DNA of 64,000 bases from Asparagopsis taxiformis (taxonomy: Eukaryota > Rhodophyta > Florideophyceae > Bonnemaisoniales > Bonnemaisoniaceae), in contig JALQPE010002425.1 of the NCBI GenBank assembly GCA_030407315.1, forward strand, positions 233,628 to 297,627, read 5' to 3'. A model generated the notes under the pieces. The model was not told the DNA's origin, did no database searches, and saw only the letters and a program-made list of their open reading frames with translations. The stretch's first letter is position 1. Each line of letters opens with the position of its first letter. Shown here one piece after another: positions 18,912 to 29,634 of the stretch. Both the position numbers and the translations under genes were made by a program.

Positions 18912-19652
18912 TTACTTCTTTCGTACTTGCGTCCATCTATATTCTGCAGGCTCGCCCGTCTCTTTGTTAGCCGGTCGTACCAAGACTCGTCGCCCTTTGT
19001 CCAGCAGCTTTTTCTCCAGGTCCATGTCACCAAGAACTGTCTTGAGCTTTCGATGTCTGTCAACGCGATATTCCAACTCTTTGTACGCTTTGGTACGTTC
19101 TTTTTCCACTGCTTTCTCATCGCGTACGCTAAGTGGCACTTTCATCTCTTCCAGCTGCTTATCCTTATCCTCCTCATGATCCGCAGGGTCGTACGCTTCA
19201 AGTTCCTCATGGTCATCAACAAAGCGAATATGCTTTCGAGGCATAGCAGAGGCGGCAGATATGAATTGCAAGCGCTTTTGCATGGAGTCTACTTTTCCAT
19301 TCTCGAGACCGAATTTGAAGCCAACATAGCCCTTGTCCTGCGTCTCAGCCAACAACCGTTCCTCTTTAGAACGATTCGCAATGGGTATTCCGTTATTGGG
19401 GTCATTTTTTCTGTCGACGCGGCCTTCAGAAGTACTAGAATTTATCATTCCATAGTAAAATTCATCGGGGTTTCTGAAGGCTGCTTTCTCTCTAAGTCGT
19501 CTAAGACGGAGCTGATTCTTGTTTCGGTGTCTGGCGCGAATTTTGTAGTCCTTCTTCTTTTCGAGAAGACCATGTTTCGCGACTCGGGAAGCTGGCTGCG
19601 CACGTTCGCGGTGCTCCCGCCGTGGGATGATGTTCTTCGAAAAACTGGTCAT
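18912..19652 (-). CDS. UTP11: UTP11, U3 snoRNA-associated small-subunit processome protein
   Basis: This is a 246-residue protein starting at the ATG at 19652 (upstream frame lacks ATG). Seen: the highly basic start with RREHRERAQP, HGLLEKKKDYKIRARHRNKN and the FRNPDEFYYGMINS motif, then GYVGFK-type residues and HIRFVDD. Known: Utp11 is a component of the 90S pre-ribosome that joins 18S rRNA processing in the nucleolus, and these N-terminal blocks are its hallmark. The C-terminus is charged and helical as expected. It is convergent with the Omp85 gene, 88 bases away. Confidence 0.93.
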   Translation of the reverse strand: MTSFSKNIIPRREHRERAQPASRVAKHGLLEKKKDYKIRARHRNKNQLRLRRLREKAAFRNPDEFYYGMINSSTSEGRVDRKNDPNNGIPIANRSKEERLLAETQDKGYVGFKFGLENGKVDSMQKRLQFISAASAMPRKHIRFVDDHEELEAYDPADHEEDKDKQLEEMKVPLSVRDEKAVEKERTKAYKELEYRVDRHRKLKTVLGDMDLEKKLLDKGRRVLVRPANKETGEPAEYRWTQVRKK

Positions 19653-19905
19653 GACGACTGTGAATTCGTGGGTGATTGACGCACTCCACAACAGAAGTGT
19701 TCGTTGCCGGTAAACAAACGTCTGGGGAAGGTCGCCTGATCACCGACCGTTGTCCCTTCATGTTAGGCATCGCGCAAAAGTAATAGCAATTGAATAATTT
19801 TATCTAGCCAATGGCAAACACTTATCATCAGTATGGCCTGAGCTTTAATCTTTGTTGTGATTCCTGTGATCGATCTCTCGCCCAGGTTGCCATCTCTATT
19901 GCAGG

Positions 19906-21732
19906 ATGTCACCCTCAATAGCCTTCGCATCGCTGCAATCACCATGGTTCTCATCGAAACCCTCCTGGATTCAAAGCTCGGAAGCAACGAACCGTAGCCG
20001 ACACAAACATTCTTTCGTCATAGCTAGTGCAAAAAGCGAAAAATCCGTTACCGTCCTGGACTATGGTGCCGGAAATGTCCGCTCACTAGAAAACGCCGTA
20101 CGTCTGTTTGGCTATGACATTCAATGGGCAAAATCAGCTTCTGACATTGCCAATGCTAATAAGCTCATCTTTCCAGGTGTTGGTTCCTTCGGAGCTGCTA
20201 TGCACAACTTGCAAGAACGCGGCTACATCGACGCCTTGAAAGAATACATTGAGGCAGATAGACCATTTCTTGGGATCTGTCTCGGTCTTCATACTTTATA
20301 TGAATCGTCTGCTGAATCGCCCGGTATAGCAGGATTAGGAGTCATGCCAGGGTCTGTTGAAAAGTTTGACGTGACCGAGGCGTATCCTAGTCTAGCCGTT
20401 CCTTCCATCGGGTGGAATTTGGTATCGCCAAGACGAGAATCAATACTTTTGCAACCAGATGAATATACGTCCCAATTAGAGCGCTTCTACTTTGTCCATT
20501 CCTATCGAATTGGTATGGATGTAGCCAACAAGGTGCCAGACGCAATTCTGGGAACAACCAGACATGGCGAAGAGTACCTCTCAGTGTTGCAGCGTGGCCG
20601 TCTCTGTGCTACACAATTTCATCCGGAAAAGTCAGGGCCAGCTGGTTTACGGCTTATTCGAAACTTTCTACAAGCTGACGACATCGCTGCTTCCCCATCC
20701 GTTCGACGATGGACGTTACCGTCTTCAAACGGCACAGAAACAGAGTTTCATGGCTTGGCAAAACGTATTGTTGCATGTTTGGATGTGCGCGAAAACGATG
20801 CAGGAGACTTGGTGGTAACAAAGGGAGATCAATACGACGTTCGAGAAAAGGATGGTGAGAATGAAGTGAGGAATCTTGGCAAGCCTGTGGATCTCGCGAC
20901 ACGCTATTTCGAGGAGGGTGCCGATGAAGTATGCTTCCTAAACATCACTAGTTTTCGAGGCGAACCAGTGGGATCGGCACCTATGATCGAGGTATTGGAA
21001 CGCACTTCTCGTGGAGTGTTTGTTCCATTGTGCATTGGGGGTGGAATTCGAGACTACACGGATCGCGAGGGTAGAAGTTATTCAGCTCTAGATGTGGCGT
21101 CGATGTACTTCCGTGCCGGGGCGGACAAGATATCGCTTGGAAGCGATGCAGTGTATGCGGCAGAAAAATTGATCGCATCCGGGAAGGACAAGGGCGATGG
21201 ATCGTCATCCATTGAAAGAATATCACATGTCTATGGAGCACAGGCTGTAGTTATCTCGGTTGATCCGAAGCGAGTGTATGTAGAATCAGCAGATGAAACA
21301 TCTCACGCAACTGTGCAGCTTCCTGACGGAAGGCTGTGTTGGTATCAATGCACAGTGAAGGGCGGCCGTGAGGGGCGAGATTTAGATGTAGTGCAGCTTG
21401 TACAAGCAGCAGAACGATTGGGTGCTGGTGAGATCCTGGTCAATTCCATGGACCAGGACGGGCAGAATCAAGGATACGATCTGCAGTTGGTGAAGATGGT
21501 ACGAGATGCTGTGAGTATTCCGGTTATTGCTTCATCTGGTGCTGGCAAACCACAGCACTTTACGCAATGTTTTGATAGCACGGACGTGGAGGCTGCGCTG
21601 GCTGCTGGAATTTTCCATCGCCAAGAGGTTGCAATCTCAGAGGTGAAGGACCATATGCGACAACATGGAACGCCAGTAAGAGTTGCCGGGGCTCTTCGAG
21701 ATGTGCTACAAGTTCCAGAAGCTTCGGTGTAA
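19906..21732 (+). CDS. hisHF: Imidazole glycerol phosphate synthase HisHF (fused), plastid-targeted
   Basis: This is a 608-residue protein. Seen: a Ser-rich transit peptide (about 1-42), a class I glutamine amidotransferase domain (about 46-255; nucleophile Cys125 in GICLG, His239 and Glu241 in FHPEK) and a HisF (beta/alpha)8 cyclase domain (about 284-600; RIVACLDVREN at the start and ILVNSMDQDG). Known: the enzyme makes IGP and AICAR from PRFAR with ammonia from glutamine, step five/six of histidine biosynthesis. The fused form is that of fungi, plants and algae. All key residues are present. It is divergent from UTP11. Confidence 0.97.
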   Translation: MSPSIAFASLQSPWFSSKPSWIQSSEATNRSRHKHSFVIASAKSEKSVTVLDYGAGNVRSLENAVRLFGYDIQWAKSASDIANANKLIFPGVGSFGAAMHNLQERGYIDALKEYIEADRPFLGICLGLHTLYESSAESPGIAGLGVMPGSVEKFDVTEAYPSLAVPSIGWNLVSPRRESILLQPDEYTSQLERFYFVHSYRIGMDVANKVPDAILGTTRHGEEYLSVLQRGRLCATQFHPEKSGPAGLRLIRNFLQADDIAASPSVRRWTLPSSNGTETEFHGLAKRIVACLDVRENDAGDLVVTKGDQYDVREKDGENEVRNLGKPVDLATRYFEEGADEVCFLNITSFRGEPVGSAPMIEVLERTSRGVFVPLCIGGGIRDYTDREGRSYSALDVASMYFRAGADKISLGSDAVYAAEKLIASGKDKGDGSSSIERISHVYGAQAVVISVDPKRVYVESADETSHATVQLPDGRLCWYQCTVKGGREGRDLDVVQLVQAAERLGAGEILVNSMDQDGQNQGYDLQLVKMVRDAVSIPVIASSGAGKPQHFTQCFDSTDVEAALAAGIFHRQEVAISEVKDHMRQHGTPVRVAGALRDVLQVPEASV

Positions 21733-21775
21733 AAGCGACGTTTGATCTATGCTTTTATATGTACAGATATCTCGA

Positions 21776-23740
21776 CTATGACACCAATATGGGCAACATC
21801 CTTTTCACTTGAGCAAATAATTCCTCTTCCGGCCCTTCCTTACCCTTGAGATGCTTCTCCATAACCTGCATGGCAGCAATTAGCGCTAAAGTGCGATCCT
21901 TCAAAGTAGTGTGGTATCCCTCAACAATAAAGGACTCAATTGCGGATAGCAAACCACGACCAATCTCTAATGTTGCTGCATCTTTTGACAGACAAGTCTG
22001 AATCATTACCTTCAAAACTGAGTCATGGATGACCATTCTCGCATTATACAGAACGGCAAGCAGTTCCTCCACAGCAGATTGGTGGAGACTTGTAAATAGG
22101 TCAGCCTTACACATCATGTGTACAATGTTGCTCGCTAGCTTTCCAAGCTGATCAATATTCGCTCCTGCCAATCTACGGAAGATATTGCAAGTGTGATGAA
22201 GAAGTGCAATTTCGCAATCAACGTATATCTGCTGGTCCTCGTTACCTTTGCCTGCTGTGTTTGCATTCTCCTCTGTAGCCCCCTTTTTAGTAGACCGTTC
22301 CGTCAGCGAAGCACAAATAACGCTCGGAATGGTATCCAAAATACCCCAGGCGAAGTTTGAAGAATCAGAAACAAAATTCTGTTGCATTGTGAACCGATTC
22401 AAGACACGCTCAAACACCGGTATGGAATTAGCCACATGTGAAATGTCACCAGCTTTGGCAGCTACAAGCCAACTCTCAACCCAGGCAGTAGCAAGACGGT
22501 CGCAAAGAGCAGGGGTTGTGCATTGTTCCATGAAGCGAAGAATGAGTTGATCTGCCCATTTGAAGGTGTTCGTCTGACGGTCAGACTTTGACGGCTGTCG
22601 GGTCGTGCGCAACAAGTTGCATAAATACCGTTCTACAATTTCAAAGCGACTGTCGGCGAGCGCAGCTTCCGCTATCGACATGTGAATGAGCTGTTCGTCC
22701 AAAGAGCGATATTGGCGGTTTCGTTCCTTTGCCCAGGCTTCGAGCGTGCGCTGGAGAGGCTTTCGGGAGGTTGCTGTTATGCTGTGAGAGCATGTTACAT
22801 ATCGAAGTGCTTTCGAAGCCATGGTTAGCATATGCATTTTGGCGACATCTTTGTTAATTTCAGATATGGGGAAGCATTCTGTGAGAATATATACAATCTG
22901 TACAAGGAGCTCGGCTGCGCGTTTTTCTGACAGCCTATTGAGCAATTTAGGAACTGTAATAATTGACTCGTTGTCAATCGAGCTGGTCGATCTGTGATAA
23001 AAGAAGAATGTTTGTCGGGGCGTGGACAATCTAGTAATCTGGGGCTGCATTGCGGAGCGATCTTCGCATACAGAGGCAATTGCGTCCAGAACGAGAGAGC
23101 GACTGTAACATTTGCTCACGACACCCAATAGATCGGCGAGCGGATCGAGAGGATTGGCGACGTGGGGCTGAAAAATGTCACTTGGAGCTATATGTGCAAT
23201 GCGAAATATAGCAGACAAAGTCTTAGCGCCATGCAGACGAATGTCAACTCGAATGTGTGAGAGGCAGGCAAGAATTTGCGACGAAAGCAGCGCAACAAAC
23301 GGAGCAATGGATGATGCATGTTGCAACACGGCTACAAGAGTTCTGAGAGACGCGGTACGCACATGCGGACTTTCGTCTTGCAATGCATGTAGAGCTGAAG
23401 AAATGATCGTTGTGAGCTGGGCATGGGCCTGTGTAAAGGCCCAAGTTTGCTGATCATCGAGGGATTTCGTGATTGCATTGAAAGCAGCCAAACGCGTATT
23501 CGCATTGTAATGAGTTGCTCGTGAGAGGAGTTGGGCAAGTGTCAAACCTGTTTTCTCCTGTTCCACTAGCTGCTGTTGTCCTTGATCAGGCACGTAGATT
23601 TGCTTGGACTTGAAGGAGGTATTTGTGGCATTTTGCGGCTGCGCTTTCTTACCAAGCTTTGTCTTCTTGCGCACAAAGTCCTGAGCATTTCCGGTTGCTG
23701 CAAGACGCGCAGCTGCTGCCTTTCGTTTCGAGCGCGGCAT
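21776..23740 (-). CDS. TEX10/IPI1 homologue (Rix1 complex, 60S biogenesis)
   Basis: This is a 654-residue protein from the ATG at 23740, where the basic MPRSKRK start fits the family better than an ATG 15 codons upstream. Seen: a basic N-terminus, the conserved block GKKAQPQNATNTSFKSKQI (about 30-50), GLTLAQLLSRATHYNANTR, then HEAT-like helical repeats to the end. Known: IPI1/TEX10 with Rix1 and Ipi3 acts in ITS2 removal and late pre-60S maturation. The QNATxTxFKxKxI motif is the family signature. The protein is similar in length to plant forms. It lies 43 bases from hisHF, convergent. Confidence 0.88.
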   Translation of the reverse strand: MPRSKRKAAAARLAATGNAQDFVRKKTKLGKKAQPQNATNTSFKSKQIYVPDQGQQQLVEQEKTGLTLAQLLSRATHYNANTRLAAFNAITKSLDDQQTWAFTQAHAQLTTIISSALHALQDESPHVRTASLRTLVAVLQHASSIAPFVALLSSQILACLSHIRVDIRLHGAKTLSAIFRIAHIAPSDIFQPHVANPLDPLADLLGVVSKCYSRSLVLDAIASVCEDRSAMQPQITRLSTPRQTFFFYHRSTSSIDNESIITVPKLLNRLSEKRAAELLVQIVYILTECFPISEINKDVAKMHMLTMASKALRYVTCSHSITATSRKPLQRTLEAWAKERNRQYRSLDEQLIHMSIAEAALADSRFEIVERYLCNLLRTTRQPSKSDRQTNTFKWADQLILRFMEQCTTPALCDRLATAWVESWLVAAKAGDISHVANSIPVFERVLNRFTMQQNFVSDSSNFAWGILDTIPSVICASLTERSTKKGATEENANTAGKGNEDQQIYVDCEIALLHHTCNIFRRLAGANIDQLGKLASNIVHMMCKADLFTSLHQSAVEELLAVLYNARMVIHDSVLKVMIQTCLSKDAATLEIGRGLLSAIESFIVEGYHTTLKDRTLALIAAMQVMEKHLKGKEGPEEELFAQVKRMLPILVS

Positions 23741-24043
23741 GATGGAGGCGGGAGCGCGGTAGCGGTGCTGGACGGACGCCGTCACAGGCGCATGATTGCT
23801 TTCTGCTGTACGGTATGATGCGATCAGTAGGCGCGTGTGAACCGGCTGCAGAACGTTTTTTTAATGAAACGTTGTTTTCCATCTCCACTCATCGGATAGA
23901 ACAGCGCATCCGCTCCAATTTCAACCCAAATTCACGTTTTAAGCGTCTCCGTGCACCTCCAGATAATTCGCTCCAACAATTCCTGCTTGACGCCTGCTCT
24001 CCACTCCACCGCATCGCTTCCAATCCGATCAGGTCGCCCAGAT

Positions 24044-26062
24044 ATGCTTTTAGCTGTGGGCGGCCTTATGGCCAGCCTCGCTCTGCCAGCCCATGGTGTG
24101 ACGACGCTCGCAGTTACAACTGCCGTATCCGTGGTACGCGCTGTGGCAAATGCGCGCAGTCCTGAGGCTCGCGCTCGTCGTCAGAGAGCTCGTGAACTGC
24201 AGAATGATTCGTCTCCCCAACCTCAGGACATCGTGCTCAAATGGTCCGATGTTTCGTGCATGCTAGCCCCGTCCAAAAAGGTACCAGAGGGTCAGAAGAT
24301 TCTTGGTTCAGTGTCAGGTGTAGCACATCCGGGCCGTGTGCTGGCTATACTCGGTCCTTCCGGCTCCGGTAAAACCACTTTGTTGAATGCTCTCTCCGGT
24401 CGTCTGCCCGCCTCTGCCAAGATCACTCTGACGGGCGCCATTACGCTTAATGGTGTTTCAATTGATGCAACCAATCATGAGCTCGCCTACGTCACACAGG
24501 AAGATTTGTTCTTCTCCCAGCTCACCGTTTACGAGACGTTGGAAATGGCTGCAAGAATGCGTTTGCCTAAGAAAATGTCATTGCAGGAGAAGCAGCAATT
24601 TGCTCGCAATCTTATTCAGAAACTTGGATTGCTTTCTGCCACACATACAGCTGTGGGAGATGACAAAATGCGCGGAATTTCAGGCGGTGAGAAGAAGAGA
24701 CTTTCTCTAGGCTGCGAGCTTATCTCAACTCCACGCCTTATTTTATGTGACGAGCCTACTTCTGGCCTTGATGCTTTCCAAGCAGAAAAGGTTATGATGA
24801 CGCTTCGAACCCTTGCAGAGGCTGGCCATACCGTAATTTGTTCCATCCATCAGCCGAGTTCCTCGATCTTCAAGCTATGCGATGACATCGTTTTGTTGTC
24901 AAAGGGCCGCTCTGTATACACAGGTCCATCCGCTGATGCCGTCGGTCATTTTGAAAAGCTTGGATACCCATTGCCAGACCAGTGCAATCCTGCAGAGAGA
25001 TATCTTGATCTCATATCTGTTGACTTTGCATCACCCGAGACCATTGCTGAATCTACTTCTCGCATTGACAAACTCGTTGCAGCTGCACCATCAGCTTTGA
25101 ATGCAGCTAAGGACATTGAAACAAACGGAGTGGCACGACCAATTGCAGCAGGTCCAGTGACCCACATAGGCCCATTTGGCCAGATCCGCATTCTCCTTCA
25201 GCGTGCATGGCGTCAAATTATTCGTGATAAGAAGACCAATGTTTCCCGATTCATGAGCTCCTTTATGAGTGCCCTCTTATTCGGAGCCATTTTCTGGCGA
25301 ATCGGTCGGACGCAGTCCACAATTCAGGATCGTCTTGGTTTGCTTCAAGTATGCACTATTAACACCGCGATGACTGCCCTTGTGAAGACGCTCAACGTTT
25401 TCCCTCGCGAAAGTGTGCTCGTCAATAGAGAGCGTGCCAAGGGCTCGTATAGCATTCCACAATACTTTGTCAGTAAGCTGATTGCTGAGATGCCCGTTAG
25501 TGCCTTTTTCCCGCTGGTTTTCTCACTTACAGTGTACCCACTCGTGCAGCTATCCGGAGGTGTGGGCAGAATTCTGAGGTTCATGGGTATTATTACGTTG
25601 GAGTCCTTCACAGCCGCATCATACGGCCTTGCAATTGGTGCATTGGTGCCTTCTACTGAAGCCGCCTTAGCAGTGGGCCCATCAAGCTTTGTGCTTCAAA
25701 TCGTGTTTGGAGGACTGTATATCACAGATGAAAACGTTCCTAGCTGGGCTAGTTGGATTCCCAAGATTTCACTCATCAAGCACGCCTATGAAGGATTGTG
25801 TGTTAATGAGTTTAGGGGACTGGAATTCGAAACCAGAAGGCCTTGGGATGTCAAAACTGGTGAACAGGTATTGCAACGAATGTCATGGGGAGATTCAACT
25901 GTGCTGAAGACCTGTAAGAGACAAGCAAAGGTTCTTGCCTTCAACTATCTGACTACGTACATGATTCTTTGCTTGAAAAAACCTCGTTTCGAAAAGCTGC
26001 AGTCACCGGCTGTAGTCGAGGAAATATCCACAGATGAGGGAGAAACCCCAGAAACGAGTTGA
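24044..26062 (+). CDS. ABCG (White/WBC) half-size ABC transporter
   Basis: This is a 672-residue protein from the first ATG at 24044; the frame extends upstream only with GTG. Seen: a hydrophobic N-terminal stretch (about 1-35), an ATP-binding domain with Walker A GPSGSGKTT (about 104-112), signature ISGGEKKR (about 212-219) and Walker B LILCDEPTSGLD (about 232-243), an H-loop near 277, and a C-terminal ABC2-type membrane domain with about six spans (about 370-620). Known: ABCG half transporters work as dimers and export sterols, lipids or xenobiotics; the ATPase-then-membrane order is seen. The N-terminal hydrophobic segment could be a signal anchor. The substrate cannot be inferred. Confidence 0.93.
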   Translation: MLLAVGGLMASLALPAHGVTTLAVTTAVSVVRAVANARSPEARARRQRARELQNDSSPQPQDIVLKWSDVSCMLAPSKKVPEGQKILGSVSGVAHPGRVLAILGPSGSGKTTLLNALSGRLPASAKITLTGAITLNGVSIDATNHELAYVTQEDLFFSQLTVYETLEMAARMRLPKKMSLQEKQQFARNLIQKLGLLSATHTAVGDDKMRGISGGEKKRLSLGCELISTPRLILCDEPTSGLDAFQAEKVMMTLRTLAEAGHTVICSIHQPSSSIFKLCDDIVLLSKGRSVYTGPSADAVGHFEKLGYPLPDQCNPAERYLDLISVDFASPETIAESTSRIDKLVAAAPSALNAAKDIETNGVARPIAAGPVTHIGPFGQIRILLQRAWRQIIRDKKTNVSRFMSSFMSALLFGAIFWRIGRTQSTIQDRLGLLQVCTINTAMTALVKTLNVFPRESVLVNRERAKGSYSIPQYFVSKLIAEMPVSAFFPLVFSLTVYPLVQLSGGVGRILRFMGIITLESFTAASYGLAIGALVPSTEAALAVGPSSFVLQIVFGGLYITDENVPSWASWIPKISLIKHAYEGLCVNEFRGLEFETRRPWDVKTGEQVLQRMSWGDSTVLKTCKRQAKVLAFNYLTTYMILCLKKPRFEKLQSPAVVEEISTDEGETPETS

Positions 26063-26346
26063 CTGACGAACAGTAGATCCCAGTATAAAGGCTCCAAGTT
26101 TTATCGAATTGAATCATGCAGCGCAGAACGGAAGCACCGCTGGAAGGCTGCGATGGAGTACGTGTGGAACGCTTGACACAGGTGTGTAGATATTGCTTAT
26201 CAGCTCCTGAGAAATATACGAATTGAGGCACTTCTCAGATCCCGTGTTGCACCCCATATACTTTTCCCCAGATTTGTTAGTGCTTTATGAAACTGTTCAC
26301 TAGTTCTATTATAGTCTACATAACCCATGTTATACATGCTCAAGTT

Positions 26347-27663
26347 TCAGATCTTGACCCCTGTGCTTTCCGATGATACAAACACGTTGAAGTCAAATAC
26401 ATTGGCAGCTCCACTCGATGTCAACCCGTCAGCATACGGACTTGTCCGAGGGTGATAGACAATTTGCGCGACTCCGGCTTTTAGAGATGCAAGTGCCGGG
26501 TTTGTAGCAATGTCAATATTTAGACGAGCCTCTCGGAAAAAGTGGCTAGGCCACCATTCACAACGGCCAGATTCGGTCCAAAACAGCACATGGCATGACG
26601 GCTCAGCCATGTAAAGAACACGTCCTAGCGCCAACCAGTTATTAACGTCAGATGAGTCTCCTTGCTCGATACGACCAGCCACTAACTCAGCCAATTCGGC
26701 GCGGCTCACATTTGGGACAACGTTCCATGACCACGTGTGAGCCTCCCGTAAGACATCTAATGCCGCATTACAAAGCGGGTCGACATCCAATAATTGTCTC
26801 GCTATATCCACCCGCTCACTTCTTATCGACTCACTGTTTTTCGAGTTCAAGCCGTTGAGACAGGCCAGGACGCCAAAAAGGGCAATAGGATCTCGTTGAT
26901 GACCATTTTGGACAAACGTACACAACAACTCGAGTGCTTGATCTACATTTCCAGCGGCTATCGCGGCAGCGGCAGAATAGTAGACGAAGAAATAAGCTGA
27001 GGGTTCGATCTTCGAAGCCGCTTCGAGTGCGCGCGTAGCTACTTGGAGCTTGACTGTTGGATCTTGGTCTCGAGTGCTGGCAGCAACAGCTACCATTCCC
27101 AATAAACCCTGCATAAGAGCCGAAGTCCTCGCTGATTTATCCTGGATTTGCTCCCGAAGACATTCATATGCCTGGTTGAGTTTTCCGACAGCAATGTGTT
27201 CCATTGCCATTTCCATGAGTGCGGCTTCCCTAGCACGACCCGAGTAGCCTTCGTGGCTGGAATGAACGGTCAAGTAGCCATCGCGCGCAATGGTGGCAAG
27301 AAAGTCATCGAGAAGGGCGGCGCGACCGGGTTGCAAGCATCTACGCAATACTTCTGCACCGGTGACAGCCACTTCCCTGGAAAAGAACCAGCGATGACCG
27401 CCGTACTGTCTGTAGCGCTTGAGAAGCGTCGGAAGGACGGAAGCGGCTCCTCGGAAATCGCGGGCATAGAGACGATTGGCGGCCATGAGAACAAGGTTGA
27501 GAACGGGCGGAGATAGGCCAGTCGCTTGAGAGCGCGGGAGAGGTCCATTGTAAGATTTGAAGAGAGCGAGTTGAGCTGGTGCAAAGGGTGGAGGGTCGGC
27601 GCCTTTGTAGTCACGTGTACTGGTTCGCTTCTGTCGTTTGCGACGAAGTGCTGAGGCGACCAT
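26347..27663 (-). CDS. TAF1A-like protein (Pol I SL1/TIF-IB subunit), tentative
   Basis: This is a 438-residue all-helical, TPR-like protein. Seen: a basic start (about 1-20), ANRLYARDFRGAASVLPTLLKRY (about 60-85), repeated helical hairpins, and near the end CEWWPSHFFREARLNIDIATNPALASLKAGVAQ split across about 370-405. Known: vertebrate TAF1A (TAFI48), part of the Pol I promoter factor, has a similar WWPS-F...A..KA pattern at its C-terminal end and the early RDFxRAA helix. The match is by memory and short, so a different TPR protein remains possible. It is divergent from TPI. Confidence 0.5.
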   Translation of the reverse strand: MVASALRRKRQKRTSTRDYKGADPPPFAPAQLALFKSYNGPLPRSQATGLSPPVLNLVLMAANRLYARDFRGAASVLPTLLKRYRQYGGHRWFFSREVAVTGAEVLRRCLQPGRAALLDDFLATIARDGYLTVHSSHEGYSGRAREAALMEMAMEHIAVGKLNQAYECLREQIQDKSARTSALMQGLLGMVAVAASTRDQDPTVKLQVATRALEAASKIEPSAYFFVYYSAAAAIAAGNVDQALELLCTFVQNGHQRDPIALFGVLACLNGLNSKNSESIRSERVDIARQLLDVDPLCNAALDVLREAHTWSWNVVPNVSRAELAELVAGRIEQGDSSDVNNWLALGRVLYMAEPSCHVLFWTESGRCEWWPSHFFREARLNIDIATNPALASLKAGVAQIVYHPRTSPYADGLTSSGAANVFDFNVFVSSESTGVKI

Positions 27664-28101
27664 TTTCTGGGCGGAGCATGGAAGAGCGGGCTAGATCGGT
27701 TAGAAGTGTGTCACATAGGAGAAGTTTGAAGGGTCAATCGATGCGGCGAGTTAGAGCGGAGACGTGCTGATCATGTTGGACACGAAAGACCGATTCGGTA
27801 TTCTGGATCGAAGTGGATCCGGCGGATCGGGTTGGGTTACTGTATGAGAACAAGTTGAGTATTTCAACATTTTTCACAAGTTTGAGATATTTGAAACGTT
27901 GTTGCTGCCACAGCAACACGAAACTTTTATCACATCGCACCAAACTTGCAGCAGCCCAAAGGCATTACGCATAGATCTCGCCCGGCTCTCATCCACCCAT
28001 TTTCGATCCCCTCTAGATATTGTCATTCCCAACTGACCTCATTCTTCAATCCGCGTCGAGCATCCTATCGCACTTGTCCTTTCCAATCAATCGCTTCAAC
28101 C
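27664..28101. other. Divergent promoter region, TAF1A-like and TPI
   Basis: The TPI frame extends upstream to 27946 with only a TTG, so translation is placed at 28102. No RNA gene is seen. Confidence 0.5.
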
Positions 28102-29013
28102 ATGACCAATCCTGCCTTTGTGACCTCGGGAGCTGCTGCCCTGACTCCTGGTCTAGCCCATCTCGCACAAACGCCCCTTTCCCAATCGCCCTCCTCCATC
28201 CCTTTCACCCCTAGGACGACACGATGCCTAACTATGTCAGCCTCTCGCAAGTTTTTCGTTGGTGGCAACTGGAAATGCAACCTCAACAAAGCCTCCATTG
28301 CCGCCCTTTGTGCCACATTGAATGAGGGTCCCTCTCTCGATGACCAGGTCGACGTAGTGGTTGCCCCACCATCCGTCTATCTTGAATCCGTCCGCTCTCA
28401 GCTTCGCTCCGATTTTGGAATCTCCGCTCAGAACACTTGGGTATCGGCTGGTGGTGCCTTCACAGGTGAGTTAGACGCAACAATGATTAAGGATATCGGC
28501 GGTGACTGGGTCATTCTCGGTCACTCGGAACGTCGTCACACTGATATTCTGAAAGAGAGCGATGAAACTATCGCCAAAAAGGCTGCATATGCTCTTACGG
28601 AGGGTGGCCTCAAGGTGATATATTGTGTTGGAGAAAAGTTGGAAGAGCGTGAGGCCGGTAACACTCTTGCCGTCTGTGAAGAACAGTTGGCTGCTCTGGC
28701 CGCTGCCATTTCTGATTGGTCTGATGTGGTTATTGCCTACGAACCGGTCTGGGCTATTGGAACAGGAAAGGTTGCCACGCCAGAGCAAGCTGAGGAAGTA
28801 CACGTTGGCCTCCGAGCTTGGCTCGCCAACAATGTGTCCCAGGCAGTTTCCGATTCTACTCGCATCCTGTACGGTGGATCTGTATCACCGTCCAACTGCA
28901 AGGATCTAGCCGGAAAGCCAAACATTGATGGGTTTTTGGTTGGAGGTGCATCTTTGAAGCCGACATTCTTGGAAATTGTAGACTCTTATAAGGCGGCCCT
29001 CGCGAGCGTATAG
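28102..29013 (+). CDS. TPI: Triosephosphate isomerase, plastid-type leader
   Basis: This is a 303-residue protein. Seen: a leader of about 46 residues rich in Ala/Ser/Thr/Pro, then the TIM barrel with GGNWKCN (Lys58), ILGHSERR (His141), [12 protein letters not shown] (Glu214) and YGGSV. Known: it interconverts dihydroxyacetone phosphate and glyceraldehyde 3-phosphate; all catalytic residues are present. The leader suggests the Calvin-cycle (plastid) isoform; a second ATG at residue 45 (MSASRKF) directly before the barrel could give a cytosolic form from a shorter transcript. Codon use is strongly biased toward C-ending codons, as expected for a highly expressed gene. Confidence 0.97.
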   Translation: MTNPAFVTSGAAALTPGLAHLAQTPLSQSPSSIPFTPRTTRCLTMSASRKFFVGGNWKCNLNKASIAALCATLNEGPSLDDQVDVVVAPPSVYLESVRSQLRSDFGISAQNTWVSAGGAFTGELDATMIKDIGGDWVILGHSERRHTDILKESDETIAKKAAYALTEGGLKVIYCVGEKLEEREAGNTLAVCEEQLAALAAAISDWSDVVIAYEPVWAIGTGKVATPEQAEEVHVGLRAWLANNVSQAVSDSTRILYGGSVSPSNCKDLAGKPNIDGFLVGGASLKPTFLEIVDSYKAALASV

Positions 29014-29205
29014 TTTTCTGCGCAATCGGTACGAGCAGCGTGCTGGAATGGTATGCCTTATTGAATAAACTTATAAACAAAACAAAGTTGGGCAGGACGT
29101 GTTCAAGTCGTTGGAATGCTCTCCTTCGACAGTTGGTTTTATGTCAAACTTGTGGCCATCTGAGCCTGTCTGTACAGTTATGTGTTTGCGCACTTAGCAC
29201 GTACG

Positions 29206-29634
29206 TCACTTTTGCGCCTCCGAGTTACTAGCTGCCGTACCAAGTCGGATGTATAAAACGTTGTTGCAGCGAATCAGAATCTCTCCCAAATGACCGGCAT
29301 TGGCCCCATCCACCCATTCTTCAGAGTTTTCCAGCTGAATATTCATGTAAGAGTCGGCAGATTTTAGCAGCCCTACGCATGGTCATGTAGAGATAGAAGG
29401 TGCGTTAGCATGTAAAATGCGCGGATGTGGCGTTTGTAACCAAGGCAAAGATGACTTACCTCTATATTCCATGCCCCATTTCAGCTTCACAATCACTGGT
29501 TTGCCTGTCAACGACGCTAGAAATGGTTTAGGATGCACCACGGCTGCATTCGCAGACTGAAAGAGAAATTGTGGGAGTTAGAAGAACTTGGAAGACCAAA
29601 CCGTGCTACCAATATTACATCATTCACTTACCAT
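29206..29634 (-). CDS. SNRPF: Small nuclear ribonucleoprotein SmF, three coding exons
   Basis: Assembled from coding exons 29634-29632, 29556-29460 and 29372-29206, giving 88 residues. The first coding exon is only the ATG; GTAAGT follows directly. Introns are 75 and 87 nt. Seen: [26 protein letters not shown], then [10 protein letters not shown] (Sm1 motif) and [17 protein letters not shown] (Sm2 motif), each matching SmF very closely. Known: SmF is one of seven Sm proteins forming the ring on U1, U2, U4 and U5 snRNAs. The gene is invisible as a continuous frame because of its introns. The C-terminus is short and ends with an acidic/Gln residue pair instead of the usual acidic tail. Confidence 0.95.
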
